Shown here: positions 16,489 through 25,672 of the stretch, piece by piece
Position numbering within the stretch: position 1 is the stretch's first letter
How the letters are laid out: the number at the start of each line of letters is the position of its first letter
Assembly (NCBI GenBank): GCA_026710085.1
Contig: JAPORT010000031.1
Coordinates: 1-64,000 of the forward strand
DNA length: 64,000 nucleotides
Direction: 5' to 3'
DNA from: Flavobacteriaceae bacterium
GTDB taxonomy: Bacteria > Bacteroidota > Bacteroidia > Flavobacteriales > Flavobacteriaceae
Translations under genes and position numbers: made by a program
Notes under the pieces: model-generated
Seen by the model: only the letters and a program-made list of their open reading frames with translations
What the model was told of the DNA's origin: nothing
The model's database searches: none

Positions 16489-17766
16489 ATGAATCTATTA
16501 ATTATTGGCAGTGGGGCTCGAGAGCACACTATGGCATGGAAATTAAACCGAAGTCCTAAAGCTCGTAAGATTTATACCATACCAGGCAATGTTGGTATGG
16601 CTAATATTGGAAAATGTTTTGACATCAACCCCTCAGACTTTAAATCAATCCAACAAATTGTGCTCCAAGAAAATATTGGAATGGTCATCGTTGGACCAGA
16701 AAATCCATTAGAACAGGGAATTGTCGACTTTTTTCATCAAGAGCCATCACTCCAGAATGTATCCATCATCGGACCAACGAAAAAAGCGGCCATTCTTGAA
16801 TCGAGTAAAGCTTATGCAAAAGCTTTTATGAACAAATATCATATTCCAACAGCAAAATCAATCAGTGTTACAAAACAAACGATTGATCAAGGACGAGCTT
16901 TTTTACAAAAGCAGTATCCCCCTTATGTATTGAAAGCTGACGGATTGGCCGCTGGTAAAGGGGTGTTGATTGTCGATTATCAAAAAAAAGCGGAAATCAC
17001 ATTAGAAGAAATGTTAAATGGTCAATTTGGTAAAGCATCCCATACCGTGGTTATTGAAGAATATCTCGACGGAATTGAAATGTCTTGTTTTGTTTTGATC
17101 GACAACAATTCTTATCTTATTCTACCCTATGCCAAAGATTACAAGCGTATTGGTGAAAAAGATACTGGCTTAAATACAGGAGGTATGGGAGCTATCTCCC
17201 CCGTCCCATTTATAACTCCTGAAATGAATCAAAAAATTGAAAATGATATTGTCATCCCGACGGTTCATGGAATCAGACAAGAAAATCTAGATTTTAAAGG
17301 AATCTTATTTATCGGTCTCATCAATGTGAATGGACAACCAAAAGTTATGGAATATAATGTTCGGTTTGGAGATCCCGAAGCCGAAGTTGTGATTCCAAGG
17401 ATTAATAATGATTTATTGGATCTTTTTTCGGCCGTAGCTCACGACACTCTTTCTGAAATTCAATTAGACATCAACCCTCAATCGGCTGCAACGGTGATGG
17501 CTGTTTCAGGGGGGTATCCAACCAATTACAATATCGGAGAACATATAACTGGGGTAGAAGAAACCCACTTAGATCATACCTTTATTTTCCATGCTGGAAC
17601 TAAAATGGGGAAAAACCATCGCATATTAACCAATGGAGGGAGAGTCCTAACAGTCACTTCCCTAGGGACCAATCACCAACAAGCTCTTGAAAGATCTTAT
17701 AAAAGGATGGAGTCTATTGATTTTGAAAGAAAATATATTCGCAGGGATATCGGGTATGACTTATAA
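16489..17766 (+). CDS. purD: phosphoribosylamine-glycine ligase (GAR synthetase)
   Basis: This is a 425-residue ATP-grasp enzyme of purine synthesis that joins 5-phosphoribosylamine and glycine in the cytoplasm. Recognised segments are the N-terminal GSGAREHTMAWKL, the ATP-grasp loop VLKADGLAAGKGVLI near residue 150, the metal-binding VMEYNVRFGDPEAEVV near 285, and a normal C-terminal domain (GGYPTNYNIGE, FHAGTK, NGGRVLTVT). Length is standard. It runs convergently into the DUF6341 gene with a six-base overlap of their 3' ends. This neighbourhood of purD with DUF6341, DUF4254 and GT9 genes is a familiar flavobacterial block. Confidence 0.95.
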   Translation: MNLLIIGSGAREHTMAWKLNRSPKARKIYTIPGNVGMANIGKCFDINPSDFKSIQQIVLQENIGMVIVGPENPLEQGIVDFFHQEPSLQNVSIIGPTKKAAILESSKAYAKAFMNKYHIPTAKSISVTKQTIDQGRAFLQKQYPPYVLKADGLAAGKGVLIVDYQKKAEITLEEMLNGQFGKASHTVVIEEYLDGIEMSCFVLIDNNSYLILPYAKDYKRIGEKDTGLNTGGMGAISPVPFITPEMNQKIENDIVIPTVHGIRQENLDFKGILFIGLINVNGQPKVMEYNVRFGDPEAEVVIPRINNDLLDLFSAVAHDTLSEIQLDINPQSAATVMAVSGGYPTNYNIGEHITGVEETHLDHTFIFHAGTKMGKNHRILTNGGRVLTVTSLGTNHQQALERSYKRMESIDFERKYIRRDIGYDL

Positions 17767-18009
17767 AAAAGAGTGAGCAGTAATTGTCTTGTCTTCTTCA
17801 CCTTTTTGGTTGAATCCATTTAATTGTCGAATCCAATAGACTATTGCCATCATTCCGATGAACAAAAAAAGCCAATTCATTGTATTTGAAAAAGTCCAAC
17901 TTGATTCTTCCAAGAACCTGAGTTCTTCAAAAGGGATAAGCAAATAAGTTTCAAAAAGAAAGGCAATCGATTCCCAAAAGTGTCGCATCATCATTTTAAA
18001 TTTAGTCAA
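17761..18009 (-). CDS. DUF6341 small membrane protein
   Basis: This 82-residue protein has one clear membrane helix (MNWLFLFIGMMAIVYWI, residues about 44-60). The C-terminal pattern Q-L-x-x-F-N-x-x-GEED-K-T-x-T-A-H-S-F-L is the mark of a small flavobacterial family sometimes mislabelled uracil phosphoribosyltransferase. The N-terminal helix FWESIAFLFETYLLIPFEEL is amphipathic. Function is unknown. It is divergent from the DUF4254 gene (92-bp gap) and its stop overlaps purD's end. Confidence 0.75.
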   Translation of the reverse strand: MTKFKMMMRHFWESIAFLFETYLLIPFEELRFLEESSWTFSNTMNWLFLFIGMMAIVYWIRQLNGFNQKGEEDKTITAHSFL

Positions 18010-18101
18010 AATTAATCATCGAGTTTGATTTTCAAACCGATTGAACATTTTTTTTCAATATTTTATTTCAATGTGTATCTTAGTTTCTCAATTTTAAGTT
18101 T

Positions 18102-18731
18102 ATGCTTGACTTGAACATTCAAAACTTTAGTTCTTATGCTTGTAACGTATTCAATCAAACAATAGATGATTACCATGTGTATGATGATTTGAATCAAACA
18201 GAAAAAAATCCGTACGAAAAAGGCCAAATCCAACATCTACTTTACAGTAAATGTTGGATTGACACCATTCAATGGCATTTGGAAGATATCATTCGTATTC
18301 CCGATATTTCACCGATCAAAGGCATGGAAATCAAGCGACTCATCGATCAATCCAATCAAAAACGCACCGATACAGTTGAAGCTTTAGACCTCTTTTTTGA
18401 CAACGTATTCCAAAATATCAAACCAAAAAAAAAAGCATATCACAATACAGAAACCCCTGCATGGGCTATTGATCGGCTTTCCATTCTAACTTTAAGAATT
18501 TACCATATGAAAGAAGAGTGCCATCGTCTGGACGCATCTAAAAAACACGTTCTTCAATGCAACCACAAACTAAATATTCTATTGGTACAACAAGATCAGC
18601 TTATGTTAGCGATTGATCAGTTATTAGAATTCATCTATCAAGGAAACATCATTTTTAAGCCTTTTGCGCAAATGAAGATGTATAATGATGAAAATTTAAA
18701 TCCTTCCCTCTATACAAAAAACAAAAACTGA
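18102..18731 (+). CDS. DUF4254 family protein
   Basis: This 209-residue, mainly alpha-helical soluble protein matches DUF4254: a conserved CWIDTIQWHLEDIIR helix near residue 50, GMEIKRLIDQSNQKRTD near 75, and TPAWAIDRLSILTLRIYHM near 123. It ends with the family-typical KMYNDENLNPSLY tail. Function is unknown. It is almost always followed by a family-9 glycosyltransferase, as here, so a role with lipopolysaccharide sugar transfer is inferred. The downstream frame begins within or just after its stop codon. Confidence 0.8.
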   Translation: MLDLNIQNFSSYACNVFNQTIDDYHVYDDLNQTEKNPYEKGQIQHLLYSKCWIDTIQWHLEDIIRIPDISPIKGMEIKRLIDQSNQKRTDTVEALDLFFDNVFQNIKPKKKAYHNTETPAWAIDRLSILTLRIYHMKEECHRLDASKKHVLQCNHKLNILLVQQDQLMLAIDQLLEFIYQGNIIFKPFAQMKMYNDENLNPSLYTKNKN

Positions 18732-18735
18732 TTCG

Positions 18736-19734
18736 ATTTCTAGTTCAACTCCCACCATACTGGTTTTAAGATTTTCGGCTTTAGGAGATGTCGCTATTTT
18801 GGTTCCCGTTTTAAAATCTCTAACCAAACAACACAACGTAAAGATTTTGTTGGTTACCCCTGAATTTGTAAGCCCCATTTTTAGAGATATAAAAAATGTG
18901 GAAATAGTTCCGATTTCAAAAGGTTTAAAGCTTCCAAATATTATTACATTGTTTTGGTTTTCAAAAAGACTTCGAAAAGAATCTTTTGATTATTTGGCAG
19001 ACTGCCATAATGTAATCCGCTCCAAGTTATTGAGATTATTTCTAGGTCAATGGGGAAACAAAGTAGCGATTATAAATAAAGGAAGAAAAGAAAAAAAAAG
19101 AATCACAAACTATCCCAAAAAGAACTTTTATCCTTTAAAACCAACCTACCAACGATATGCCGATGTCTTCCGTTTGTTGGGATTTCCCATTTCGGTTGAA
19201 ATACCATCTATTCAAAAACAAAACACACCCTCGGCGAATAATAAAAAGAAAATTGGCATTGCTCCTTTTAGTCAGCATGCTGGAAAATCTTATCCTTTGG
19301 ACTTAATGTATCAAGTAGTGGATAAACTAGACAAAATGAATTTTTATCTAGTTCTTTTTGGAGCTCCTAATGAAACTGAATTCTTAGGTTCTTGGAGTGA
19401 AAAATTAAATATCATCAATACATCTTCTTGGTCATTAGAGAAGCAATTGGACTCGATTTCAAAACTCGATTTGATGGTGAGCATGGATTCTGCCAATGGT
19501 CATATGGCTGCGAATTATGGCGTGAAAGTATTAACTATTTGGGGCATGACGCATCCCTTTTTAGGGTTCAAACCCATTGGCCAACCGGATGAATACCAAA
19601 TGCTATTGGATCATTCAAAATACCCCAAAGTCCCAACTTCAGTTTTTGGAAAAAAATTACCTATCGAATATAAAAACGCCATGCACTCCATATCACCAGA
19701 TATGATTATCTATCGAATCAATCAAATTCTATAA
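18736..19734 (+). CDS. family 9 (heptosyltransferase-type) glycosyltransferase with a non-standard start
   Basis: The open frame carries a typical GT9 protein. The N-terminus ILVLRFSALGDVAILVPVL is followed by the C-terminal nucleotide-binding part with APFSQHAGKSYPL near 160 and SMDSANGHMAANYGVKVLTIWG near 240. In the family it transfers heptose or a related sugar to lipopolysaccharide core at the inner membrane. The frame opens after TAA 18697 and contains no ATG, GTG or TTG before the conserved N-terminus. The first TTG (18799) would delete the GDVAI loop. I therefore place the start at ATT 18736, four bases after the DUF4254 stop, with ATA 18757 as an alternative. Translational coupling to DUF4254 is likely. 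Confidence 0.78.
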   Translation: MSSSTPTILVLRFSALGDVAILVPVLKSLTKQHNVKILLVTPEFVSPIFRDIKNVEIVPISKGLKLPNIITLFWFSKRLRKESFDYLADCHNVIRSKLLRLFLGQWGNKVAIINKGRKEKKRITNYPKKNFYPLKPTYQRYADVFRLLGFPISVEIPSIQKQNTPSANNKKKIGIAPFSQHAGKSYPLDLMYQVVDKLDKMNFYLVLFGAPNETEFLGSWSEKLNIINTSSWSLEKQLDSISKLDLMVSMDSANGHMAANYGVKVLTIWGMTHPFLGFKPIGQPDEYQMLLDHSKYPKVPTSVFGKKLPIEYKNAMHSISPDMIIYRINQIL

Positions 19735-19833
19735 TCAAATGTTTTTTTATTGAATAAATAGCCTTCATTGATCATTTGCAGTCGTTTATAATAGTTAATA
19801 ACCATTTAGAAATCTCCCATACCTATAGAATTC

Positions 19834-20610
19834 ATGAGTCAACCAAATTACAAATACAAAGACCCACACAACTTGGATTTCATCTATCTGAAAAATGCTT
19901 CCATACCAAATGGAATTCTTGATGGTAATGATGCTCGATGGGTGAGGCGTGATGAAACGGTAGTTATCCCTAGTATTGAAATCAAGACCGGCTTCTTTTA
20001 CTTAGGAAACACACTCAAGTCATTAAAAAGAAACACACAAGATAGAGCCCTGATCAATCCAAAATTCAAAGTGGAACCGGATGATTCCTATAATATTCTG
20101 AGAGATAACTCTTTAAGCTGGAAGAGTTATTCAAGATTCACACCTAAAGCAAGATATCAAATGGTTAGCCTCAAAAAAACGCTCTATAAAAAAACTGCCA
20201 TCCGTGTTTTTGATACACTACTATTATGGATTTGAACGTCGCATATTGGTTGATGCTCGACTTGGTTTAGTAGATGATGATGACTTTATAGCTATTTTCG
20301 AAGAACTCAAAAGGATTGCCATTCTCTTAAGAGATTTCTACTACGAGCTCAATCCAAAAGTTCAAATGCTCATGGAATTAATGGGTGTGATGAGACCCGA
20401 TGTGATCGATGATGAATTTTTATTAGAACGCCCCTCACCAGATTCATTGTATGTCTCCATACTACTAACCGATCACATGTACGAAGACAAAGGCTTATCA
20501 CCAAAGATTGCGCTAACTTATGTCAAATCTCAATCTAACTTTCAAAACTTTTACTATACATTCAAACATTGTCTTGATAAGGCCATTGAATTCTTCATTA
20601 GGGAATTATA
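19834..20610 (+). pseudogene. TerB-N domain protein (Shango SngA-like), copy 1, truncated and frameshifted
   Basis: The first frame (19834-20235) reads a TerB-N domain: ARWVRRDETVVIPSIEIKTG, FFYLGNTLKSL, and RALINPKFKVEPDDSY. It breaks at about 20160, where a single extra A (CAAATGG instead of CAATGG) shifts the frame. The continuation (Y-x-WLAS, then HYYYGFERRILVDARLGLVD and LMELMGVMRPDVIDDEFLLE) runs to about 20600. There it is cut by a reverse-strand TnpB fragment. TerB-N proteins are the SngA component of the three-gene Shango anti-phage system, beside an ATPase and a helicase. No ATPase or helicase follows this copy. It is clearly dead. Confidence 0.75.
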
Positions 20611-20870
20611 TACTTTCATAACCATTGTTTATCGAATGATTATTCCAGTCCGATTGACACTTCAAGGTATTCAGCCGCTCATCCGCACGGATAATTGGTC
20701 TTACAAACACTCCATGTCCGTTTTTTAGTATGGTCCCCTTCCCGGAGGCCCATATGTTTTGTGCCGCATTAATATCTGCGTTTTCAGTATGACCGCATTG
20801 CTGACAAACAAATCGTGATTGTGATAAACGATTATGCTTTGATACATACCCGCAACTCAAAAGTCTTTAG
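20606..20870 (-). pseudogene. TnpB (IS200/IS605-type) C-terminal zinc-ribbon fragment
   Basis: The reverse strand encodes only the last part of a TnpB protein: the zinc ribbon CGYVSKHNRLSQSRFVCQQC and GHTENADINAAQNI. The latter includes the conserved ADxNAAxNI stretch that carries the last RuvC aspartate. About 300 residues of RuvC and N-terminal domain are missing, as is any TnpA gene. The piece lies across the broken 3' end of TerB-N copy 1 and probably marks the insertion event that disrupted it. Confidence 0.75.
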
Positions 20871-21316
20871 AATAAAAAGCCATAAATGCCAAGAAAAGAA
20901 ATGATACCTCATCACCAGTACTTGAATCTTCAAGGGGCATCCATTGATGGTATTATTACAACTTTATTGAAGTCAAAAGCCCAGCACCCAAAAAGGCCAT
21001 AAAATTCTTCAAAGTTTTAAATCTTGGAATCGATTGCCTACCATTTGATGATGTCACCAATTACGATGACACTAACGCAACCCTAAAATGAGAGGTCAAC
21101 AGAAAATCAACTTCTAAAAATCATGACCGGATAAAAAATGATGAAATAATAAGTCGAGAATCCCAAAGTTAGTGGAATATGGAGATTTTTTGGAGGAAAT
21201 CAATATCGGATTAGTTGATCCATATGCTGAAAAAGGAAAAAAACTGTTACCCCGTAGTTTCCATTTTTTTTGATTCTACATTATCCCAAGGGGTCTTCTT
21301 TTCACTACCACTCATC
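20871..21316. other. gene debris between TnpB fragment and protease gene
   Basis: All frames are broken. Plus-strand pieces such as AIKFFKVLNLGIDCLPFDDV (about 20980-21050) could be the far end of TerB-N copy 1, but this is weak. On the minus strand, directly after the protease stop, a 22-codon frame (ATG at 21315) reads SGSEKKTPWDNVESKKMETT before a stop. It may be the start of a lost third gene of the protease operon. Confidence 0.35.
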
Positions 21317-23673
21317 TTAACCTGTGTTTTTGTTGTTAACATCAATTTTCACTTCTTCTCTAAGTTTAATATTTGAATACTTAAAGTTCCTATCTGTTAA
21401 TAATCTTGACCCTTCATTATAAATCTGACGATGTCCTTGGGGATCTCGAATCGTCATAATCATAGTAAAATCTTGATTCAAAAGTTCACCATCATCTATA
21501 GCCATTGTTTCGGCAAAATGCCTATAAGTACCTTTAATCTCTAAATACCATTTCCTTTTGTGTTCAAGGCAATCTTTTTGTCTTGCATCTTTCATTTCAC
21601 TAAGATTTATAGAATACTTTTTAATGGGTTGATATTTATTCCCATAATGAAGCAACACTCTTTCTCTAGCATACTCACTTTCATTACCTTTCACGTATTT
21701 ATTTCTAAAATTGGAGGTCAATAAAACGTTCTGAGGATTTTCCCTCCCAATGGGATTTAGCACGTTTGATTTTGTGACATCTCTATCTTTAATCTTTTCA
21801 TATGTGCCAAATTTTATTTCTAAATTAGATTGACAATATTCTGAACCTTGCTTTTCTATGAGAATTGGTTGTCCAACAAGCGTAACTTTTATATCACCAT
21901 AGAAATAATCATCTTCATCAACCATTTTTTCAGGAAAAGGAAAATCTAGTATTTCTATGTATTCCCCTTTATTGATGTTCTCTTGTAGAATTAGAGTGAT
22001 TTCATGAGGACTATTATAAATTATTTCATCGGCTGACGAAGCAACTCCAAAACCCATTTGCTTTATTTTATCACTAATTGGAATACTTAACGCTGAGGGG
22101 AATTTTGCCGAATGGATAGCCAATGCCTTTAAAAGTGTTGGATTAAACTTTTCATTGATCTTAAAATTTAACTCCGCTAACAATGAAGTTACTCTAGGAG
22201 TTGAAAAACTGGTGCCAATGACTTTAACAACACTTCCATTAGTTGCTATTGCCTTAACTCCATTTGGAATCACCTTACCTTCACTCTTTCCAGCATTTCC
22301 ACCATATGAAACTAAATCTGGTTTTATACTATTCGCTGGCCCAGGTCCAATTCTACTAAAAGGCGATAGATGATTTTCCTCTGCAATATCATATTGATTT
22401 TTAATATGCGTTATAGAACCCACTACAAGAGAACGAATGGAATCTCCTGATTTTGCTATTCTACTTTTAGGAAATCCTTTCTCAAAGTTTGTGCAATTTC
22501 CAGCAGACTTACAGATTATAACTTCATTGAGTAATTGTATCTCATCTAAGGCCTTGCCAAAATCTGAAAAATCATTTAAATCCGCTTCAATTTTAGTACC
22601 TAAAGAAAGATTCCAAATCTTGATACTCGAGTTCTTATTTATAGCTTCCCTAATATTTGCTATTAACTCATCTTCAGATATTTTTTCTTTCTTTGAATCA
22701 GGAAAAACGGTAGCATCGAATAGTTTACACCCAGAACTACCTGTCCATAATTTTCTTTCTAAACAGTCTCCATAAATTATGATACTTGATACACAAGCAC
22801 CATGCGCAGGATCTGTACAATCAGTCGGATAAGATGAAAAAAGTCTTTCCTCAATCCAATTTTTTAAATATTTATTTCTAGCAATTCCAGAGTCTAAAAT
22901 TCCAAGGATAGGGTATACTTCATTTTTTATCGGTTCTTTTATCTCTATTTTTTCTGTTGTTTCCATGAAGTCCATACCTAAACTATATTCTGGCATCAAT
23001 GTGATTGATTCAAGAGCTTCAAAATCACTTATACTATCTAATTGAGACTGGGTGGCCTTGGTTTTATAAACTATCAAACCTCTAGAATAATTCACTTCTT
23101 TTACTCTTAAACCTTTTTCCTCACAAAATCTATAAAATAAAGTTCTAATAGCCCCGTTCATTTCATAATTCAGAAAGTTAAACATAGAAATTTTGACTGT
23201 CGATCGTTTTTCAACATTGGCAACATAAGGTTTAAACCTTTCAATGTTTTCTACAGCCGATATAGCTTTTGAGTTTTTACTTGAATTGTTAATATTCCTT
23301 TTTACCGCTTTTAGATGCTCTACATTATCCAATTTCACAATGGCACTATTTGAATCCATAAAACCTATGAAATTGTTTCTTAAAGAGGTGCCATTAAATA
23401 ATTTATGAATCTCTTTCCTATGAGATTTAGCTATTGCATTGTCATCAATATCAACTTTTAGTGTCGCTGGAATAAAGCTTCTTGAAGCATCACGATTATT
23501 AAAAAAATATCCAATTCATCCAAGGGTTTTAAAAGGTTATTTGCCCTTGAAAGTAATTCATCTCCATCAAGTTGCCATTTTGGTGGACGATAACTTCCAC
23601 CTCCCTCAACTTTTCTATCATCTATTTTTTGTTTTTTATAAAACAGCTTTATAGGTAACTTGTTTTCAGCCAT
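21317..23673 (-). CDS. subtilisin-like (S8) serine protease, expressed only through a -1 frameshift
   Basis: The 680-codon frame from 23359 holds an S8 protease domain with an intact triad: Asp156 (GILDSGIA), His186 (DPAHGACVSS) and Ser384 (GTSFSTP), plus oxyanion Asn288 (SAGNC). Its true N-terminus lies in another frame beginning at ATG 23673 (AENKLPIKLFYKKQKIDD), which overlaps the AAA ATPase stop by eight bases. The two frames meet exactly at ATT TTT TTA (23508-23500). A -1 slip there, or one missing T, gives a continuous protein of about 785 residues with FNNRDASRSFIPATLKVDID at the join. The protein has no signal peptide, so it acts inside the cell with the ATPase as a two-gene cassette of a defence-island type. 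The target is unknown. Confidence 0.8.
23500..23506 (-). promoter_or_regulatory. candidate -1 ribosomal frameshift heptamer U UUU UUA
   Basis: On the coding strand the zero frame of the protease N-terminus reads ATT TTT TTA, so the last T plus the next two codons form the classical X XXY YYZ slippery heptamer in the correct phase. Slipping by one base leads straight into the 680-codon protease frame. A small GCTT-CAAG-AAGC hairpin (23488-23477) begins 11 bases downstream, which is weak and slightly far for a stimulator. Confidence 0.4.
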
Positions 23674-24766
23674 CTTGTTCAACATTTAATGCGTTTCTTA
23701 CTTGCCTAATAGATACATCTAAATTATTCGCTATTTGTTTTTGAGTCACACAACTTTCATTTAAAAAACGAATCATTTCCACCAAATTAAATCGATTATT
23801 GTGCTTGTACTTATAATATTCTGAAAAGATTTCAAGGTATTCGAATTCTTTATTTTGAATAATCGAATTATAGTATGCGCTGTTCATTATTTTGACTATT
23901 TCAGAGTGAGATAAATCTTTCAAATATGACACTAACAAATCAAATTTTTTATTCCCAATTTCTAACTTCGGGTTTACTTTCTTGAAGTGGGCTACTACAA
24001 GTTTCTTGATTTCTTCAACACTGGGCTTATTAACATAAAATATCTTCTCAAACCTTCTCCACACAGCTGAATCTAACAACTTCTCATGATTTGTTGCGGC
24101 AATTAAAACACCAGTTTTCATAAAACAATCAATATTCTGAAGTAAACTATTGATGACTCTTTTCAATTCGCCCGTTTCATGAATATCATCTCTTGCTTTG
24201 GCTATGGCATCAAATTCGTCTAAAAACAGAACACATGGTTTCCTCTTAGCATAATCAAACAACTTTCTAATATTCTTTGCCGTATTACCTAAAAGAGATG
24301 ATATTAATGAGTCTAATCGAGCGATTACAATAGGAATTTCTAATTCTTTTGCAATGTGTTTTGCTAACGTTGTTTTACCACATCCAGGTGGGCCATATAA
24401 CAACAAAGATAAATTCATCTCTAATCCTTTGCTTTCAATTTTATTCTTTGAGTTTACTAGAGTGATGAAGTTATCGATAGGCTCTTGAGTACTTTTAGGA
24501 ATCGAAATATCAAGCTTTATATCCTGTGGAAGAAGTACATCTGCAATACTCAGTCTAGTGTCACTATCCACAGGGGAATCAAATAACTCATCTTTAAAGA
24601 CAGGAGTTCCGACAGATCCTTCGATTGTTTTGATGATTTTATCAGCAAGTTTTTCATCTCCATCTTCTCTCAGCTTTTTAGCTAGGTGCTTTGAATAACT
24701 TAGGACTTTCTTCAGATCTTTATTCATGCCCCCTTCAATTATTTTAATTAACTCCGTATAATACAT
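23666..24766 (-). CDS. AAA+ ATPase of an ATPase / S8 protease cassette
   Basis: This 366-residue cytosolic protein has a helical N-terminal region (residues 1-100). A classic AAA domain follows, with Walker A GPPGCGKTT at 125-133, Walker B CVLFLDEFDAIAK at 178-190, sensor-1 Asn in IAATNHEKLLD and an arginine-finger segment VWRRFEKIF. It resembles FtsH/Cdc48-type AAA modules without the protease or substrate domains. The last 40 residues look like a helix-turn-helix (QKQIANNLDVSIRQVRNAL). Its stop overlaps the S8 protease start by eight bases, so the two are co-translated. I infer that the ATPase senses or delivers targets for the protease. The pair lies between two broken TerB-N genes. Confidence 0.85.
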   Translation of the reverse strand: MYYTELIKIIEGGMNKDLKKVLSYSKHLAKKLREDGDEKLADKIIKTIEGSVGTPVFKDELFDSPVDSDTRLSIADVLLPQDIKLDISIPKSTQEPIDNFITLVNSKNKIESKGLEMNLSLLLYGPPGCGKTTLAKHIAKELEIPIVIARLDSLISSLLGNTAKNIRKLFDYAKRKPCVLFLDEFDAIAKARDDIHETGELKRVINSLLQNIDCFMKTGVLIAATNHEKLLDSAVWRRFEKIFYVNKPSVEEIKKLVVAHFKKVNPKLEIGNKKFDLLVSYLKDLSHSEIVKIMNSAYYNSIIQNKEFEYLEIFSEYYKYKHNNRFNLVEMIRFLNESCVTQKQIANNLDVSIRQVRNALNVEQDG

Positions 24767-25023
24767 ATAGCTATTTTTCGATTAGATCGCTACAAATATA
24801 CCAAAAAACGTTATCAAAATGCTGTTTACTGTAATTAAATAGCAACATAACGGTATTTTTACAAAACCAATCGGTACTATACATATAATATCACGTCGTA
24901 TTTCTAACCGTTTCGAATGTCCATTCATTGAAGACCAATCAACTAATTTTGCGTGAGTTAGGGTATGATGAAATATAGAAATCAACCGATAAAAAACCAA
25001 TTAGAGTATCTTTTGCTATTTGG

Positions 25024-25672
25024 TTGACAATGAATGAATTAGTTTATCCATACCAAAACCCATACAATCTCGATAATACCTATCTACGTAACGTCCACCT
25101 AGAAGAAGGAATACAAGAAAAGAGTACTGCTCGTTGGATTAAAAAAGGAGAACATGTCATCATTAATGGATTAGAAATCAAAAATGGTCTCTTCTATTTA
25201 GGAACAAGTCTCATGGCTTTGAATGGGAAGACACAAGATCAATCTCTCATCAATCCCAATCTAAAAGTACATTTTTCAAAGGCTCACGTTTCCAACTATA
25301 CTTACCGATACTCCCCTTGTGATTATTCCGAATTAGAACCCATTATTCGTGGAAAATACCTCCAATGGCTCGCTTCAGAAAAAGATGATCTTAATATTTC
25401 ATTACCTTTTTTAGAGTTATATTTTTTTGGAATAGAACGACGCATCCTTGTCGATTCTCGATTAAATCTCGTAAGTAATGAAGATTTTATCGATATCTTC
25501 GATGAATTAGGGCGTATGGCCTCCTACTTCGATAGAAAAAAAACAATTAGTATCAAAGTATCGTTTGCTCATGGAATTAATGGGCATGATGCGACCTGAA
25601 GTCATTTCACACGATATCCTACTTGATAAGCCCACTGATGTCAGTGCCACCTTCAAAAAAAAGATCCATTGA
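25024..25672 (+). pseudogene. TerB-N domain protein (Shango SngA-like), copy 2, fused to a helicase by deletion
   Basis: Copy 2 has a well preserved TerB-N domain: ARWIKKGEHVIINGLEIKNG, LFYLGTSLMAL, QSLINPNLKV, YLQWLASEKDDLN and FFGIERRILVDSRLNLV. The frame breaks in an eight-A run (25536-25543). Removing one A restores YFDRKKQLVSKYRLLMELMG and MMRPEVISHDILLDKPTD. It then stops at 25672 while the sequence passes directly into helicase coding in another frame. The C-terminal two thirds of SngA, any SngB ATPase and the N-terminus of the helicase are absent, as if lost in one internal deletion. It differs clearly from copy 1, so they are paralogues or separate acquisitions. Confidence 0.75.

Noticed and set aside
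25536..25543. Programmed -1 frameshift at the A8 run of TerB-N copy 2
   Set aside because: A -1 slip leads to TAG after two codons (AAC AAT TAG); only a +1 shift restores the frame, and the gene is truncated anyway.
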